Shown: positions 1-12,768 of the stretch, one piece after another | Layout of the letters: each line of letters starts with the position of its first letter | Numbering within the stretch: the first letter of the stretch is position 1 | Assembly: GCA_963576565.1 (NCBI GenBank) | Contig: OY755048.1 | Span: forward strand, 7,584,136 to 7,648,135 | Origin: Aspidapion aeneum | Lineage: Eukaryota; Arthropoda; Insecta; Coleoptera; Brentidae | DNA: 64,000 bases | Reading direction: 5' to 3' | The notes under the pieces: generated by a model | Seen by the model: the letters and a program-made list of their open reading frames with translations, nothing else | Told to the model about the DNA's origin: nothing | Database searches by the model: none | Position numbers and translations under genes: made by a program

Positions 1-328
1 GTAAGAATTTTTTTGTTACCCTAAGGTCGTAGGTAATATTTACATAGACAGAAAAAATAAAAAAGTGATCTGTGTATCTAATCAAACCTACTTATCCGAG
101 GTCCTTATAATGTAAAAAAAAAATTCGCGCAAAGACAAAAAAATACGAAAACCGCTAAAAATCGCAAAAAATTGCTGTTTAAAAATTATAGAAAATTTTT
201 GTCAGCGTTTTTTTAAAAAATAGCTCACCGAAGAAAATGTGCTGGTTGTTTTTTGCAATTTTGAGGGTCTACGAACAAAACAAACTCCGTATTTGGATTC
301 GGGGCGTCGAGATGTAGATATCATTTTT
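1..328. other. AT-rich sequence, nothing recognised
   Basis: No open frame of note, no repeat shared with the rest of the window. It abuts copy 1 of the palindrome-ended element and ends in a T run, the context seen before every copy of that family. Confidence 0.5.
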
Positions 329-2594
<2,266 letters not shown>

Positions 2595-2937
2595 TTTTGT
2601 TTTATTTACTGTTGTTATTATTGTTTAAGTTTTTCCTCTGCGTTTTTCTCCGTGAGCACTTTTTCCCATAGGCGATTTCTTCCTTGAGTGTTTTTTTTTC
2701 TGTGCGCTTTTTTTCCTGTGCGCTTATTTCCTGAATTCTGATAAAGCTCAACAAAAATAAAAAAATATATTCAGCCTTTAAGTTATCTTTAGTAGCTAGC
2801 CGCCTTTATATTTTTCATATTTTGTTGGTTTTGTGGGGGTAATTACTCCCTTTACCGCCACACCCCGTAGAACCACCAATTGCTAGAACCCTAAAAGGTA
2901 TTCATAATTAAATTGGGTAATCATACGCACTATACTT
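2595..2937. other. No gene seen
   Basis: T-rich sequence with several short motifs related to TTTTTCCYGTGCGC in tandem at about 2640-2740. Nothing else recognised. Confidence 0.5.
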
Positions 2938-3445
2938 GGGTAGTATTCGAATACTCGGTATTCTGAATACTATTCAAAATATATTTGGCTGGTATTCGAA
3001 TACTATTCGACTGAATACTTTTTTCAGTATTCTGGATAGAGAATAGCGTTTTTGAATCCCACTTTGTATTCGAATCCTGTATTCGAATCCCGGAATTTGA
3101 ATAATGTATTAGAATTCCGGTATTTGAATCCAGTATTCGAATCCCGGTATTTGAATCCTGTATTCGATTCCCGGTATTCGAACTCTGTGTTACCTAACTG
3201 TGCTCCATAGTTTTATAACTTAAGTTCATACGTAAAAATCATATTTAAAATGAACAGTTTTTTTAGTTTTATCAATATTCAAAAAGTATTTTAATGATTT
3301 TAGGTATTTGAATACAGCGGTATTCAAAAACCTGAATTCTTACTGGTGTTTTCTTTTCTTCGTATTCTTGAGTATTCGAATACAATTTGGTTCATACATT
3401 ATTCAGGAGTACTATTCGAATACCAGATTTCAGTATTCGACCCAA
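2938..3445. repeat. Degenerate short-period array built on TATTCGAATA
   Basis: The self-complementary core TATTCGAATA or close variants recurs many times at 2938-3200 and again at about 3295-3445, often as GTATTCGAATCC with CCGG between units. Spacing is irregular, near 15-19 nt in the central stretch. A non-repetitive gap of about 100 nt separates the two clusters. Confidence 0.8.
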
Positions 3446-3942
3446 ATCTGATCCGCACAATGAGTATCGAATATTTTTTTGTATAATTATTTTCATTTTT
3501 TTTTACCTTCCCAACTCTCGAGTATTAAGTTAAATTGTGTATTGTTTTAGACAACGAAAATTTGAAAATGAAAACGTGGTGTTCGTTTTTTTCTTGACCT
3601 TAAGCAACATCGTGTTAACAATCTGTGAATAGTGCAATTCTTTAAAACTATCTGTGAACAGACCCTTTCAAATGCGACGTCATATGTCGTGTCACTTATT
3701 TTGATAGTTGATATGTCACTTTTTTATGGTTGCCTTTTAATGTAAAACTGTTGTATTTTTGAGCCCCTTTTTAACAATAAAAAGCCTTAAATCGAGTACC
3801 TTTAGTTTGTTTATATTGACCTCTGAAGTTAACACAACGTTTGCTTAGGTGCGTATCATTCGTCTACCCTCGCCCCACCATTTCTCTGGGTCTGTGCGAG
3901 TTCTTACAAAAATTCGTTTTAATTTAGAAATGTGCCAAAAAT

Positions 3943-3952
3943 TATATAAAAG
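3943..3952 (+). promoter_or_regulatory. Possible TATA box before the small ORF
   Basis: TATATAAAAG lies about 28-37 nt upstream of the ATG at 3980. If it is used, transcription would start just before the ATG, giving a very short leader. In AT-rich DNA such matches arise by chance, so this is weak. Confidence 0.25.
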
Positions 3953-3979
3953 TGCTAGTTTGAATTATAGGCATTTACT

Positions 3980-4159
3980 ATGACGTACACTCGGCCACTT
4001 TTTTTAATTGGCTTATTTTTCTCCTATTTGAAACAGTGCGTTGCTGGGCCACAGCGCATGGTTTCAAATAAGGATTACGATTTAGTAAACAATTTTCTTC
4101 AGCAGTTTTTAAATCCTGCTAAAATTCATAGCTTTGCAGACAAATTAAGGAAATATTAG
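3980..4159 (+). CDS. Hypothetical 59-residue ORF with possible signal peptide
   Basis: ATG at 3980 to TAG at 4157-4159. The predicted peptide begins MTYTRPLFLIGLFFSYL, a short polar start followed by a hydrophobic stretch of about 13 residues. A small Cys/Ala/Gly segment (QCVAG) could be a cleavage region, and the remaining polar part contains LVNNFLQQFLNPAKIHSF. No family is recognised. It could be a first exon of a small secreted protein or a chance ORF. It lies in one of the few stretches without obvious transposon sequence. A TATA-like motif lies about 30 nt upstream. No downstream exon could be identified. Confidence 0.25.
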   Translation: MTYTRPLFLIGLFFSYLKQCVAGPQRMVSNKDYDLVNNFLQQFLNPAKIHSFADKLRKY

Positions 4160-5487
4160 AATGATATTAAAAAAGTAGGCGACGTACACCTACATGTCAA
4201 GTCATGGCTATCCGTGAAGAAATTTTTCGATACAAAGATATAAAAACAATAGATAAAGCCTCAGCGAAAATTCTATCTGCAAGGGGCCCATCTGGCAGTG
4301 ACCATCAGCTTGTAAATGCTCCATTATTGGGGGCGCTAAGCCTCCAAACTTACGAGGTCATTTCAATTTCCAATAGTAATGCCCTTCCGACTTCTCGCCT
4401 TGGACGAGAATTGTGCTTTTATGGTTAAGTTTAAACCACTTTTGGATCCCCGGTCCCCTTTTTCGGTTATTTTATTAGTATTTTTATTGGCAATCGTAAC
4501 AGTTTCGCTTGAGCCTTTCGCTATGGTCAACTGTTTAATTATTTCGTGGCTTCTGTATAAAAAAATGATTGTCACTCATATCAGCGAATCCCGATCTATC
4601 GTCATAAAGGACAAATAAAAAAATCTTCCATGATCTTAAAGGAAATTGTTAAAATAGTCCGATTTTAAAAACGAAATTAATAATAACCGGACATAATCAA
4701 AAACTTCATTCATCAAAAAAAGTTAATGTCCGGTTATTAATAATTCCGTTTTTACACATAAAACCCATATCAGATCGTAAAGATCCACAACTGCAGCTAA
4801 AAAAATAAACAAAGTTTAAAAAGAAGTCGTCAAAATTAAAAAAAATAAAACAGCAATAAAAAATTTCTTTCTTTGGGTAAATAAAAATGTAATTTGTCAG
4901 CGGCAACACCTACGTAATAAAAACAACAATAAACAGAAGTCAACGGGCCCCTGAAATAATTAAAGTAATAATAACAAAGATTGCATATTATTATTTTCAT
5001 ATTTTCAAGGCGAACATTTATAAATTACTATTTTTTGCAGCAGACGAAAGTGTTAATATCTTGATTTTATTTAGCCAATGATGTAAACATGTGGGTTAAA
5101 ACAAAATAAGTATCAAAAATATTGATATATATGGTATGAACACATCTCGTACATCGTCCCATGATGGTCGTACCGATCGTCGTGCCGTTGGTGGTGCCGT
5201 GTAATCAACTCCCAAACCGCAACTTACCATCCCGATACGACCAATTACATGAACTCGCACCGTATAATTTGGAACCATAAATTAAATTGAAGTCGCGGTC
5301 AATATTTTTGCGACCAACAATAATACAATTGAATATTACTTATTTTTCCTGCGTATTATACTATTAGGCCAAATCAGCCAAATGACAACTTGCAAACGAA
5401 TAAATTTATTTCATAAGGTACCTTGCATTTTTCTCTTGTATTTTCCTCTTTCGTTTTGTTCCATTATCCTCCTTAAATTTTTTTGTA
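4160..5487. other. No recognised gene; one short hairpin inside
   Basis: Frames of 60-79 codons are present at 4204-4618 but none resembles a known family, and they overlap on both strands. Apart from the hairpin at 4667-4753 I see only AT-rich sequence. Confidence 0.5.
4667..4753. repeat. Inverted repeat with 28-nt arms
   Basis: Arms 4667-4694 and 4726-4753 share ATGTCCGGTTATTA on the stem, with a loop of about 31 nt and a few mismatches. No target duplication was found, so it is either a MITE remnant or a simple hairpin. Confidence 0.7.
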
Positions 5488-6491
5488 CAGGGTTTTCCCG
5501 TATATTTTTACACCATATATAAAATGTTTATTTGAATAGATATCAAAATATGATAAATACAAAAGTTTCATATTTTTTTACCAAGTTCAAGAATTTTTAA
5601 GTCGGAATGTCAAAAAAAAATTCTAAATGTCAAAATTTGAGAGGTCGATGGTTTTTTTAAAGGGAACACCCTGTATATTATTTTAGATATTTATAGCTCT
5701 TTTATCCCTGATTTTAAAAATATATATCATTGTATTATTTTATTCATTAGTTTTGGAAATATATGCGCTTAAATGTTTAAAATACTTAAATTGATCTCCT
5801 TTAAACATCACTGCAGCCATGAAAAAGAGAATTGCATTTACACAAAAAGTGATGCTGTTGCTTTTGTAAGGTATATAATTAATTAATATTTACTATCCCA
5901 GGTGATTCTGCGCAGTAATGTGTGGCGCCGCAAGCCAGTAAAAACAAAAAATTATGCAATTTTTGTGAAAGAAAAAAATATTTATTACTTCATTTTTAAT
6001 TTTCTACATAGCCTTCTTGATTATTAATAAAATTTTGAATAATTCTTACAAATTTTCTGTGGATAGCTTGAAAGATAGAGTTCGCAAAATTTTCGTTAAG
6101 ATTACAATTGTTTGCTTTATTTTCTGTTGTTAAAAAAAAATCAAGGGGAGACAAATCGGGGCTATTTGATGGTCATAATAATGTGCTGTATCTTCCTATC
6201 CAATACATATATCTATTATTTAAAAAATTTCTTACTGGCTGGATGTTATGTGGGGGGGCTCCGTTCTGTTGCCATATTAAATTTCTATAGTTATTAACAG
6301 GGAGTTTTTCTAAAAGCTCTTCTATTTCATTTCGCAACAAATGATGGTATTTTTCTCCGGTTAAGTTACCATTTAAAAAAACTCTGCCAATATATGGGCC
6401 CCTAAGCTCACACTAGGTACTATAGTTATAGTGTACGTGTGAGCTAATATAACTAAAAACTGAAATATATTTTATTCAACTCCAGACTAAA

Positions 6492-6504
6492 TTACCTTTT
6501 GTTT
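6492..6504. repeat. 13-bp target duplication of PLE-1 (left)
   Basis: TTACCTTTTGTTT here is repeated exactly at 9402-9414. Joining the two restores the uninterrupted sequence seen in the other copies of the host element. Confidence 0.85.
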
Positions 6505-9401
6505 TACAAACACAACTTTTCTGGGTATTACGCCACTAGTAAGGAAAAATTATTTTAAAAAATTATAAAAAACCACTGCGTTTCTCCTAGAAAAATAAAA
6601 ATCACTAATTTGTCAGTGGCTTTCTATAAAAATAAATAGTTGCCTAGTAAAACCTAAACCACTTATCTTTTAATTGAATTTGAATACGCTACGTTTCGAT
6701 TGCCAATCTACAATCGTTTTCAAGCTTTTTATTTATATTTTATCTCAAAATCTTAAATGTTTCTTGTTCAAATATATTTTTTATTATTATATCGTTGACA
6801 AATTGTCAATATTCTGAAGTTTATAAAAAAAAAAAAAATACAATTGACCAATCTAAACAAAACACAAGGTAACATGATACTATTTCAAGACATTATGTCA
6901 GTCAATGTTGTTTTCAAATTTGAAAATAAACAGAACAGGGTGACTCATTAAAACTAGAATCAATAAGGTCTCCTTTTTATAACCATTTAGAACTTTTTAC
7001 AAAATTATGATCATTGTGGGATTATATTACTATTATATCAAAATCTATTTAAAAAACAGTAATCAGAATTTCATTACAGTATTAATTAATTTTGAAAAAA
7101 CCTTTTTGCAAATCTTGTCTGAGAATAGGAAGCCAAGCTTTACTTATATCTATAGAAATACTTGAAAGACAGTTATCTTCATTTAAATAAATACATGCTG
7201 ATTCTTTTAATTTTCTTTTAATGTCATTAGATTCTTTTTGTAAAATTATTGTTTCTCCCCATTTAATTCTATGATTACTCTCAAAAGAATGCTGACAAAC
7301 TCTGGATTTCTCGTAATCACCCCTTCTCAAATTATATTTATGATCATTAACTCTTACTTCAAGTGGCCTAGAAGTTTCACCTATATAAATTTTACCACAT
7401 ACCAATAGTAAGTAGTATGAATTCTCCATGTCATAAGTTAGCAAAATATCTATTAAACATTTTAAATCCCTTGGTGAATAACACTAATTCTTACATACGA
7501 AATTCTCAACATTTTTTAGAGAAATTATCTGAGATTGAGTTTAATAATAATAAGCTTTGATGTTGTAAGTCTTTTCACTAATGTTCCGGTAGATAAAACC
7601 CTTTTAATAGTAAGAAATCGTTTAGAAAATGATCAAAGTTTAAGAGAAAGAACAAATTTAAATATTGATGCAATTTTAGAGTTACTTACTATTTGTATTA
7701 AAACTACATATTTTCAATGGCAAAATGATTTTTTTCAACAAGATTTTGGCATGGCAATGGGCTCCCCACTTTCTCCTTTAATGAGTAATATTTTTATGGA
7801 AGATTTTGAAAATAATATTTTGCAAGAATATCAGTATAAACCCATAGTTTGGTTTAGATATATTGATGATATTTTTAGTATTTGGCCTTATGATGAAAAC
7901 AAACTAAATGAATTTCTATATTTTATGAATAACAAAGAAAGTACTATTAAATTTACATTAGAAAAAGAAACTGATAACAAACTTCCATTTCTAGATGTAC
8001 TTATTGAAAAACAAAATACTTTTCAAACTTCTGTATATAGAAAACCAACACATACTAATAGATATTTAAATTTTAAATCAAATCACTCTACTATAATAAA
8101 AAGAGGTGTTGTTAAAAGTTTATTTGATAGAGCAAAGATAATTTGTTCTGATAATAACAGATTTTTATTAGAAAAAGAATTAATTAAAGAAGTTTTAATA
8201 AAAAATTCCTATCCTATAAATTTTGTTGAAAATTGTTTTCATAGAATAGAGTTTCCTAGAAGAAGAAATGCTAATATAATTGATTTAGATACTAAAAAAT
8301 TATTGATTCCTTTTATACCAGGTATATCAGACAAAATTAGGAGAATAGCAAATAATTATAATATAAAAACAGTTTTTAAGACAGAAAATAAACTTAGATC
8401 TATTCTAACAAAAACAAAACCAATAAATGAAGAGCAGAATTCAAAAAATGTAATTTATAAAATACCTTGTGAATGTGGTAAAATTTATATAGGTGAAACT
8501 TCTAGGCCACTTGAAGTAAGAGTTAATGATCATAAATATAATTTGAGAAGGGGTGATTACGAGAAATCCAGAGTTTGTCAGCATTCTTTTGAGAGTAATC
8601 ATAGAATTAAATGGGGAGAAACAATAATTTTACAAAAAGAATCTAATGACATTAAAAGAAAATTAAAAGAATCAGCATGTATTTATTTAAATGAAGATAA
8701 CTGTCTTTCAAGTATTTCTATAGATATAAGTAAAGCTTGGCTTCCTATTCTCAGACAAGATTTGCAAAAAGGTTTTTTCAAAATTAATTAATACTGTAAT
8801 GAAATTCTGATTACTGTTTTTTAAATAGATTTTGATATAATAGTAATATAATCCCACAATGATCATAATTTTGTAAAAAGTTCTAAATGGTTATAAAAAG
8901 GAGACCTTATTGATTCTAGTTTTAATGAGTCACCCTGTTCTGTTTATTTTCAAATTTGAAAACAACATTGACTGACATAATGTCTTGAAATAGTATCATG
9001 TTACCTTGTGTTTTGTTTAGATTGGTCAATTGTTTTTTTTTTTTTTTGATAAACTTCAGAATATTGACAATTTGTCAACGATATAATAATAAAAAATATA
9101 TTTGAACAAGAAACATTTAAGATTTTGAGATAAAATATAAATAAAAAGCTTGAAAACGATTGTAGATTGGCAATCGAAACGTAGCGTATTCAAATTCAAT
9201 TAAAAGATAAGTGGTTTAGGTTTTACTAGGCAACTATTTATTTTTATAGAAAGCCACTGACAAATTAGTGATTTTTATTTTTCTAGGAGAAACGCAGTGG
9301 TTTTTTATAATTTTTTAAAATAATTTTTCCTTACTAGTGGCGTAATACCCAGAAAAAGTTGTGTTTGTAAAATGAATCCGCCACAAACATATAGATTTTA
9401 T
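6505..9401 (+). mobile_element. PLE-1: Penelope-like element with inverted terminal copy
   Basis: Innermost layer of the nest. Arms of about 899 bp (6502-7400 and 8473-9372) are near-identical inverted copies. The right arm is the 3' end of the element including the endonuclease coding part. The left arm is the same segment reversed and fused to a 5'-truncated reverse transcriptase at 7400/7401. About 29 nt (9373-9401) extend past the right arm before the 13-bp target duplication. Inverted terminal copies with a short asymmetric extension are typical of Penelope-like elements. The near-identity of the arms suggests a recent insertion. Confidence 0.92.
7402..8791 (+). pseudogene. PLE reverse transcriptase / GIY-YIG endonuclease, 5'-truncated
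   Basis: Single-protein retroelement enzyme: reverse transcriptase plus a GIY-YIG nicking endonuclease used for target-primed integration. Reading starts abruptly at PIVSSMNSPCHKLAKYL (from 7402). One frameshift near 7555 separates this from the main 418-codon frame beginning about 7535. Visible RT motifs are SFDVVSLFTNVP, MGSPLSPLMSNIFMEDFE, WFRYIDDIF (catalytic Asp pair) and LPFLDV. The linker has VYRKPTHTNRYLNF. The C-terminal GIY-YIG domain starts YKIPCECGKIYIGETSRPLE with the following Arg and downstream His. The N-terminal part of the RT is missing. The antisense frame at 7082-7444 is only the mirrored arm, not a second gene. Confidence 0.92.
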
Positions 9402-9414
9402 TTACCTTTTGTTT
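9402..9414. repeat. 13-bp target duplication of PLE-1 (right)
   Basis: Exact repeat of 6492-6504 (TTACCTTTTGTTT). Confidence 0.85.
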
Positions 9415-11111
9415 GATACCACACAAGCCATGTTTTTACTTAAACACAAATTTTTGAAATCTACCCCCACCCTTACAAAAAAAAACAAAAACTAAAATGT
9501 ATTTTGTTAAAGTCCGGACTCAATTACCTTTCGTTTGATATCACACACGCCATATTTTCACTTAAACTCTAATTTTTAAAATATACCCCCACCCTTTTTT
9601 TTTAAATAAATTAAAATGTATTTTGTTTAACTGCAGACTCAATTACCTTTCGTTTAATATCACACACGCCATATTTTCACATAAACTCTAATTTTTGAAA
9701 TCTACCCCCACCCTTTTATTTGGTTTGTGTTCAGTGGATTTTGTTCATTTTTAAATGGGACCATCTCGACCCAAGACCCAGCCTAGGTACCAAATTTCAT
9801 TAAAATCGGCCAAGCGGTTTTTGAGTTATGCGCGTTGGTCGTTACAGACAGACATACAGACACACAGACAGACATACAGACAGACAGACAGACAGACAGA
9901 CGGCGCAACAAAAAAGTTTCAAAATCATCTGAAACGCAAAGATATATAAAAATTTTTGAAATCGCAGCAACTTTTTTTTTCTCGAAAAAATTAGGATCAC
10001 CATAGCTCACACTACTATAGTATAGTATATGTGTGAGCTAATATAGGCCCAATAACTCTGTTATTCAGGAGACCACACCAAACATGTAGGGATCAGCGTC
10101 CTTGAATTTTGACAGCTTGTAAAGTATGCGGGTTTTCTTTTGACCAAACATGCTTATTTTTTCTGTTGAATATTCCCGCCGGCCGTGGTGAATGCTGCCT
10201 CATCAGTAAAAATTATATTTGACAAATTTATTTGATTTGCCGCTATTCCTGGTTGTATTTCCTGGCAAAAATGTAATCTGTTTATTTTATTTTCGTTGCT
10301 TAAATTTTGCACGGGTATAAATTTATAAGCCTTGTATTTGTGATATTTTAAAACAGAGTGAATTTTATGCCATGATTTGTTAAAAAAAGTTGCTGCTTCC
10401 GGCATAATAGATATAGATAATAGACCGTTCAGGATTCTCTAAAATAACAAGGGAAACATATTTTAAATATGATAAACTGACTTATAAAGAAAAACTAACC
10501 TTGAAAATATAACAAAATATTTAAGTCCTCTTCAGCGTTTCTTTCGACTATTCTAGTTTTTCTTTTGTGTTTTTCTTTGATTAAATGAGTTTACTATATT
10601 TACTATGGTTTGGCGGGTTGGTTGTCTTCTGTCAGATGCATTTTCAGTATTTGAGTAAAATAATTTAATAATATCCAGTTTTTCTTCCTCGGTAAAAATC
10701 ATTCTTAACCGCTCTTAAAACTGAATTTGACAAGGTGACAAAACAATAGCATCACTTTTGTGTCAATGCGATTATTTTTTTCATGGCTTCCTTGATGTTT
10801 TAAAAACTACCAAAGTTTTTTGTACTTTTAAACGCATATATCTCCAAAACTATTAAACGAAATAATCCAAACATATATATTTTTGAAATCAGAAAGAAAG
10901 GATCTATAAAAATCTGAAATAATATATAGGTTGTTCCCTTTAAAAAACCATAGACCTGTCAAATTTTGACATTTACATTTTTTTTTTGACATTCTGACAC
11001 GAAGATTCTTAAAATTCGTAAAAAATTATGAAACTTTTGTATTTATCATATTTTGATATCTATTCAAATAAATGTTTTAGATATGGTGTAAAAATATACG
11101 GGAAAACTCTG

Positions 11112-12000
11112 TACATAAACTGTAATTTCCAAAAGAAGTAAAAAGCGTTTTGTAATAACTCCAAAAACTGTGACACCTCCAAAAATTACGGTACCTAGTA
11201 ATCAGTGACGGTTCCCCCATAAACATGTACTCCCAAATTTTACTTAAAAAATATTTAAATTTGATCATTGTTTAATTAATAATTTCATCATAGAGTATCA
11301 ATAAATCCCAAAAGGATTTCCCCAAAGACTTGAATACTAACTAGAAATTAATACTTTGTATGTGTGTTTGTATTGGTGTTCGCCGCACTTAACCGAACCC
11401 AAATGCTGTGCTCCGTATATGTTATGTCGAATTTTAATTACGAAATATAGAAAGAGAGGACGGCATGTCCTTATAGAATTTTACAGTACACAGAATGTGG
11501 GCCTTACTTCGGATCGTGCTCTTGTGACTCAATTACGGCAAGCGATGCCCCCTGCACCTCCGTGATGCCACCCACGTCTACGGTTATCATTGGTCGTTAA
11601 AGCTGCTTATGTGCTCCTTAAATTAGTGCACTGAGACAACTTGGTGTTATCGGTCGGGTCATATTGTTTTGATTTCGACGATCTCGCACACGAGCTTCTA
11701 ATTCTGATAGCATTAGCGTTCAATATTTAAAGACAACTAAATTTTCTTCTTTACGACAATGGGTGAGAATAAATTAACTACCCTCGCAATCTCATCTATT
11801 GAGAAAAAAATGATTCAAGAAATTCCAAGGTTTAATTAATGAATTGGCTATCAAAAATTTGTTTAAAAAAAGGGCAAACGCCTTCATTTTCAATAGAAAA
11901 CGTGTTTGTAAAATATAAAAACTAGGTATGATACATTTACTATTTATTTACAAAAAAACTGATAATAGATAACTAATATCTAACTAAATATCTGATTTTT
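11112..12000. other. No recognised gene
   Basis: AT-rich flank between mariner-1 and copy 3. A 69-codon frame at 11356-11565 (MYVCLYWCSPHLTEP...) has no recognisable motif. Confidence 0.45.
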
Positions 12001-12161
12001 AGCTCACACATATACTATACTATAGTAGTGTGAGTTATGGTGATCCTAATTTTTTCGAGAAAAAAAAAGTTGCTCCGATTTCAAAAATTTTTATATATCT
12101 TTGCGTTTCAGATGATTTTGAAACTTTTTTGTTGCGCCGTCTGTCTGTCTGTCTGTCTGTA

Positions 12162-12208
<47 letters not shown>

Positions 12209-12768
12209 ATGTCTGTAACGACCAACGCGCATAACTCAAAAGCCGCTTGGCCGATTTTAATGAAATTTGGTACCTAGGCTGGGTTTTGGGCCGAGATGGT
12301 CCCATTTAAAAATGAACAAAATCCACCGAGCACAAACCAAATAAAAGGGTGGGGGTTGATTTCAAAAATTAGAGTTTATGGAAAAATATGGCGTGTGTGA
12401 CATCAAACGAAAGGTAATTGAGTCTGGAGTTCAACAAAAAACATTTTAATTTATTTAAAAAAAAAGGGTGGGGGTATATTTCAAAAATTAGAGTTTAAGT
12501 GAAAAAATGGCGTGTGTGATATCAAACGAAAGGTAATTGAGTCCGGAGTTTAACAAAATACATTTTAGTTTTTGTTTTTTAAGGGTGGGGGTAGATTTCA
12601 AAAATTTGAGTTTAAGTGAAAACATGGCTTGTGTGGTATCAAACAAAAGGTAATTTAGTCCGGAGTTGAATAAAATATATTTTAGTTTTTATTTATATTA
12701 GCTCACACGTACACTATAACTATAGTACCTAGTGTGAGCTTAGGGGCCCATATATTGGCAGAGTATTT
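12001..12768 (+). mobile_element. Palindrome-ended (CTGY)n element, copy 3
   Basis: A clean full-length copy, useful as a reference. The 5' palindrome starts AGCTCACACATATACTATAC (12001-12036). The array is short (about 12140-12216) and followed by AACGACCAACGCGCATAACT. Three tandem units of about 117 bp follow, marked by GGGTGGGGGT at 12349, 12467 and 12583. The 3' palindrome is at about 12699-12740 and the tail GGGGCCCATATATTGGCAG reaches about 12768. Confidence 0.9.

Larger units (their letters stand above)
6381..10040 (-). mobile_element. Palindrome-ended (CTGY)n element, copy 2, inside mariner-1 and containing PLE-1
   Basis: Minus-strand copy of the family. Its 3' palindrome begins at about 6404, and its 5' palindrome ends at 10039, following the (ACAG)n array (about 9846-9901). 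Excluding PLE-1 (6505-9401) it is about 760 bp. It interrupts the transposase between VIGP and GPYIGRVF. Unlike the other six copies, the terminal motif GGCCCATATATTGGCAGAG runs on without a break into the continuing mariner reading frame, and GGCC-ATAT is repeated on the other side (10041-10050). Confidence 0.85.
5996..10702 (-). pseudogene. Mariner-1 transposase, split by insertion at 6381-10040
   Basis: DDE/D-type cut-and-paste transposase that would act on the mariner-1 ends. The minus-strand start ATG is at 10702 (protein start MIFTEEEKLDIIKLFY) and the stop is at 5996-5998. The N-terminal half (10702 to 10041) includes FTDEAAF, the first catalytic Asp, and after a frameshift a stretch ending VIGP. 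The C-terminal half (6380 to 5996) resumes at GPYIGRVFLNGNLTGEKY, then NGAPPH, in which the second catalytic Asp has become Asn, and SPDLSPLDFFL with the third Asp. Several frameshifts and a stop are visible, so the gene is dead. It resembles mariner-2 in this window (shared WIGR and SPDL contexts) but is a different family. Confidence 0.85.
5488..11111 (-). mobile_element. Mariner-1: Tc1/mariner-type transposon, TA-flanked, interrupted by nested elements
   Basis: Outer layer of a three-element nest. Inverted repeats of about 390 bp (5488-5876 and 10722-11111) start CAGGGTTTTCCCGT on the left and the matching CAGAGTTTTCCCGT on the right, each bordered by TA. The arms stay alignable along their whole length (for example AAATATGATAAATACAAAAG in both). 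Without its insertions the element would be about 2 kb, normal for a Tc1/mariner unit, but the inverted repeats are much longer than the roughly 30 bp of classical mariners. It carries one minus-strand transposase pseudogene. Confidence 0.85.

Noticed and set aside
5096..5278. Minus-strand 60-codon frame
   Set aside because: No motif or conserved context; length is expected by chance in this region.
7082..7444. Minus-strand frame resembling a GIY-YIG protein
   Set aside because: It is the mirrored terminal repeat of PLE-1, identical to codons of the plus-strand gene, not a separate gene.
9149..9182. Functional hammerhead ribozyme in PLE-1
   Set aside because: The hairpin-GAAAC part is visible but the CUGANGA core is not, so I list it only as a possible relic.
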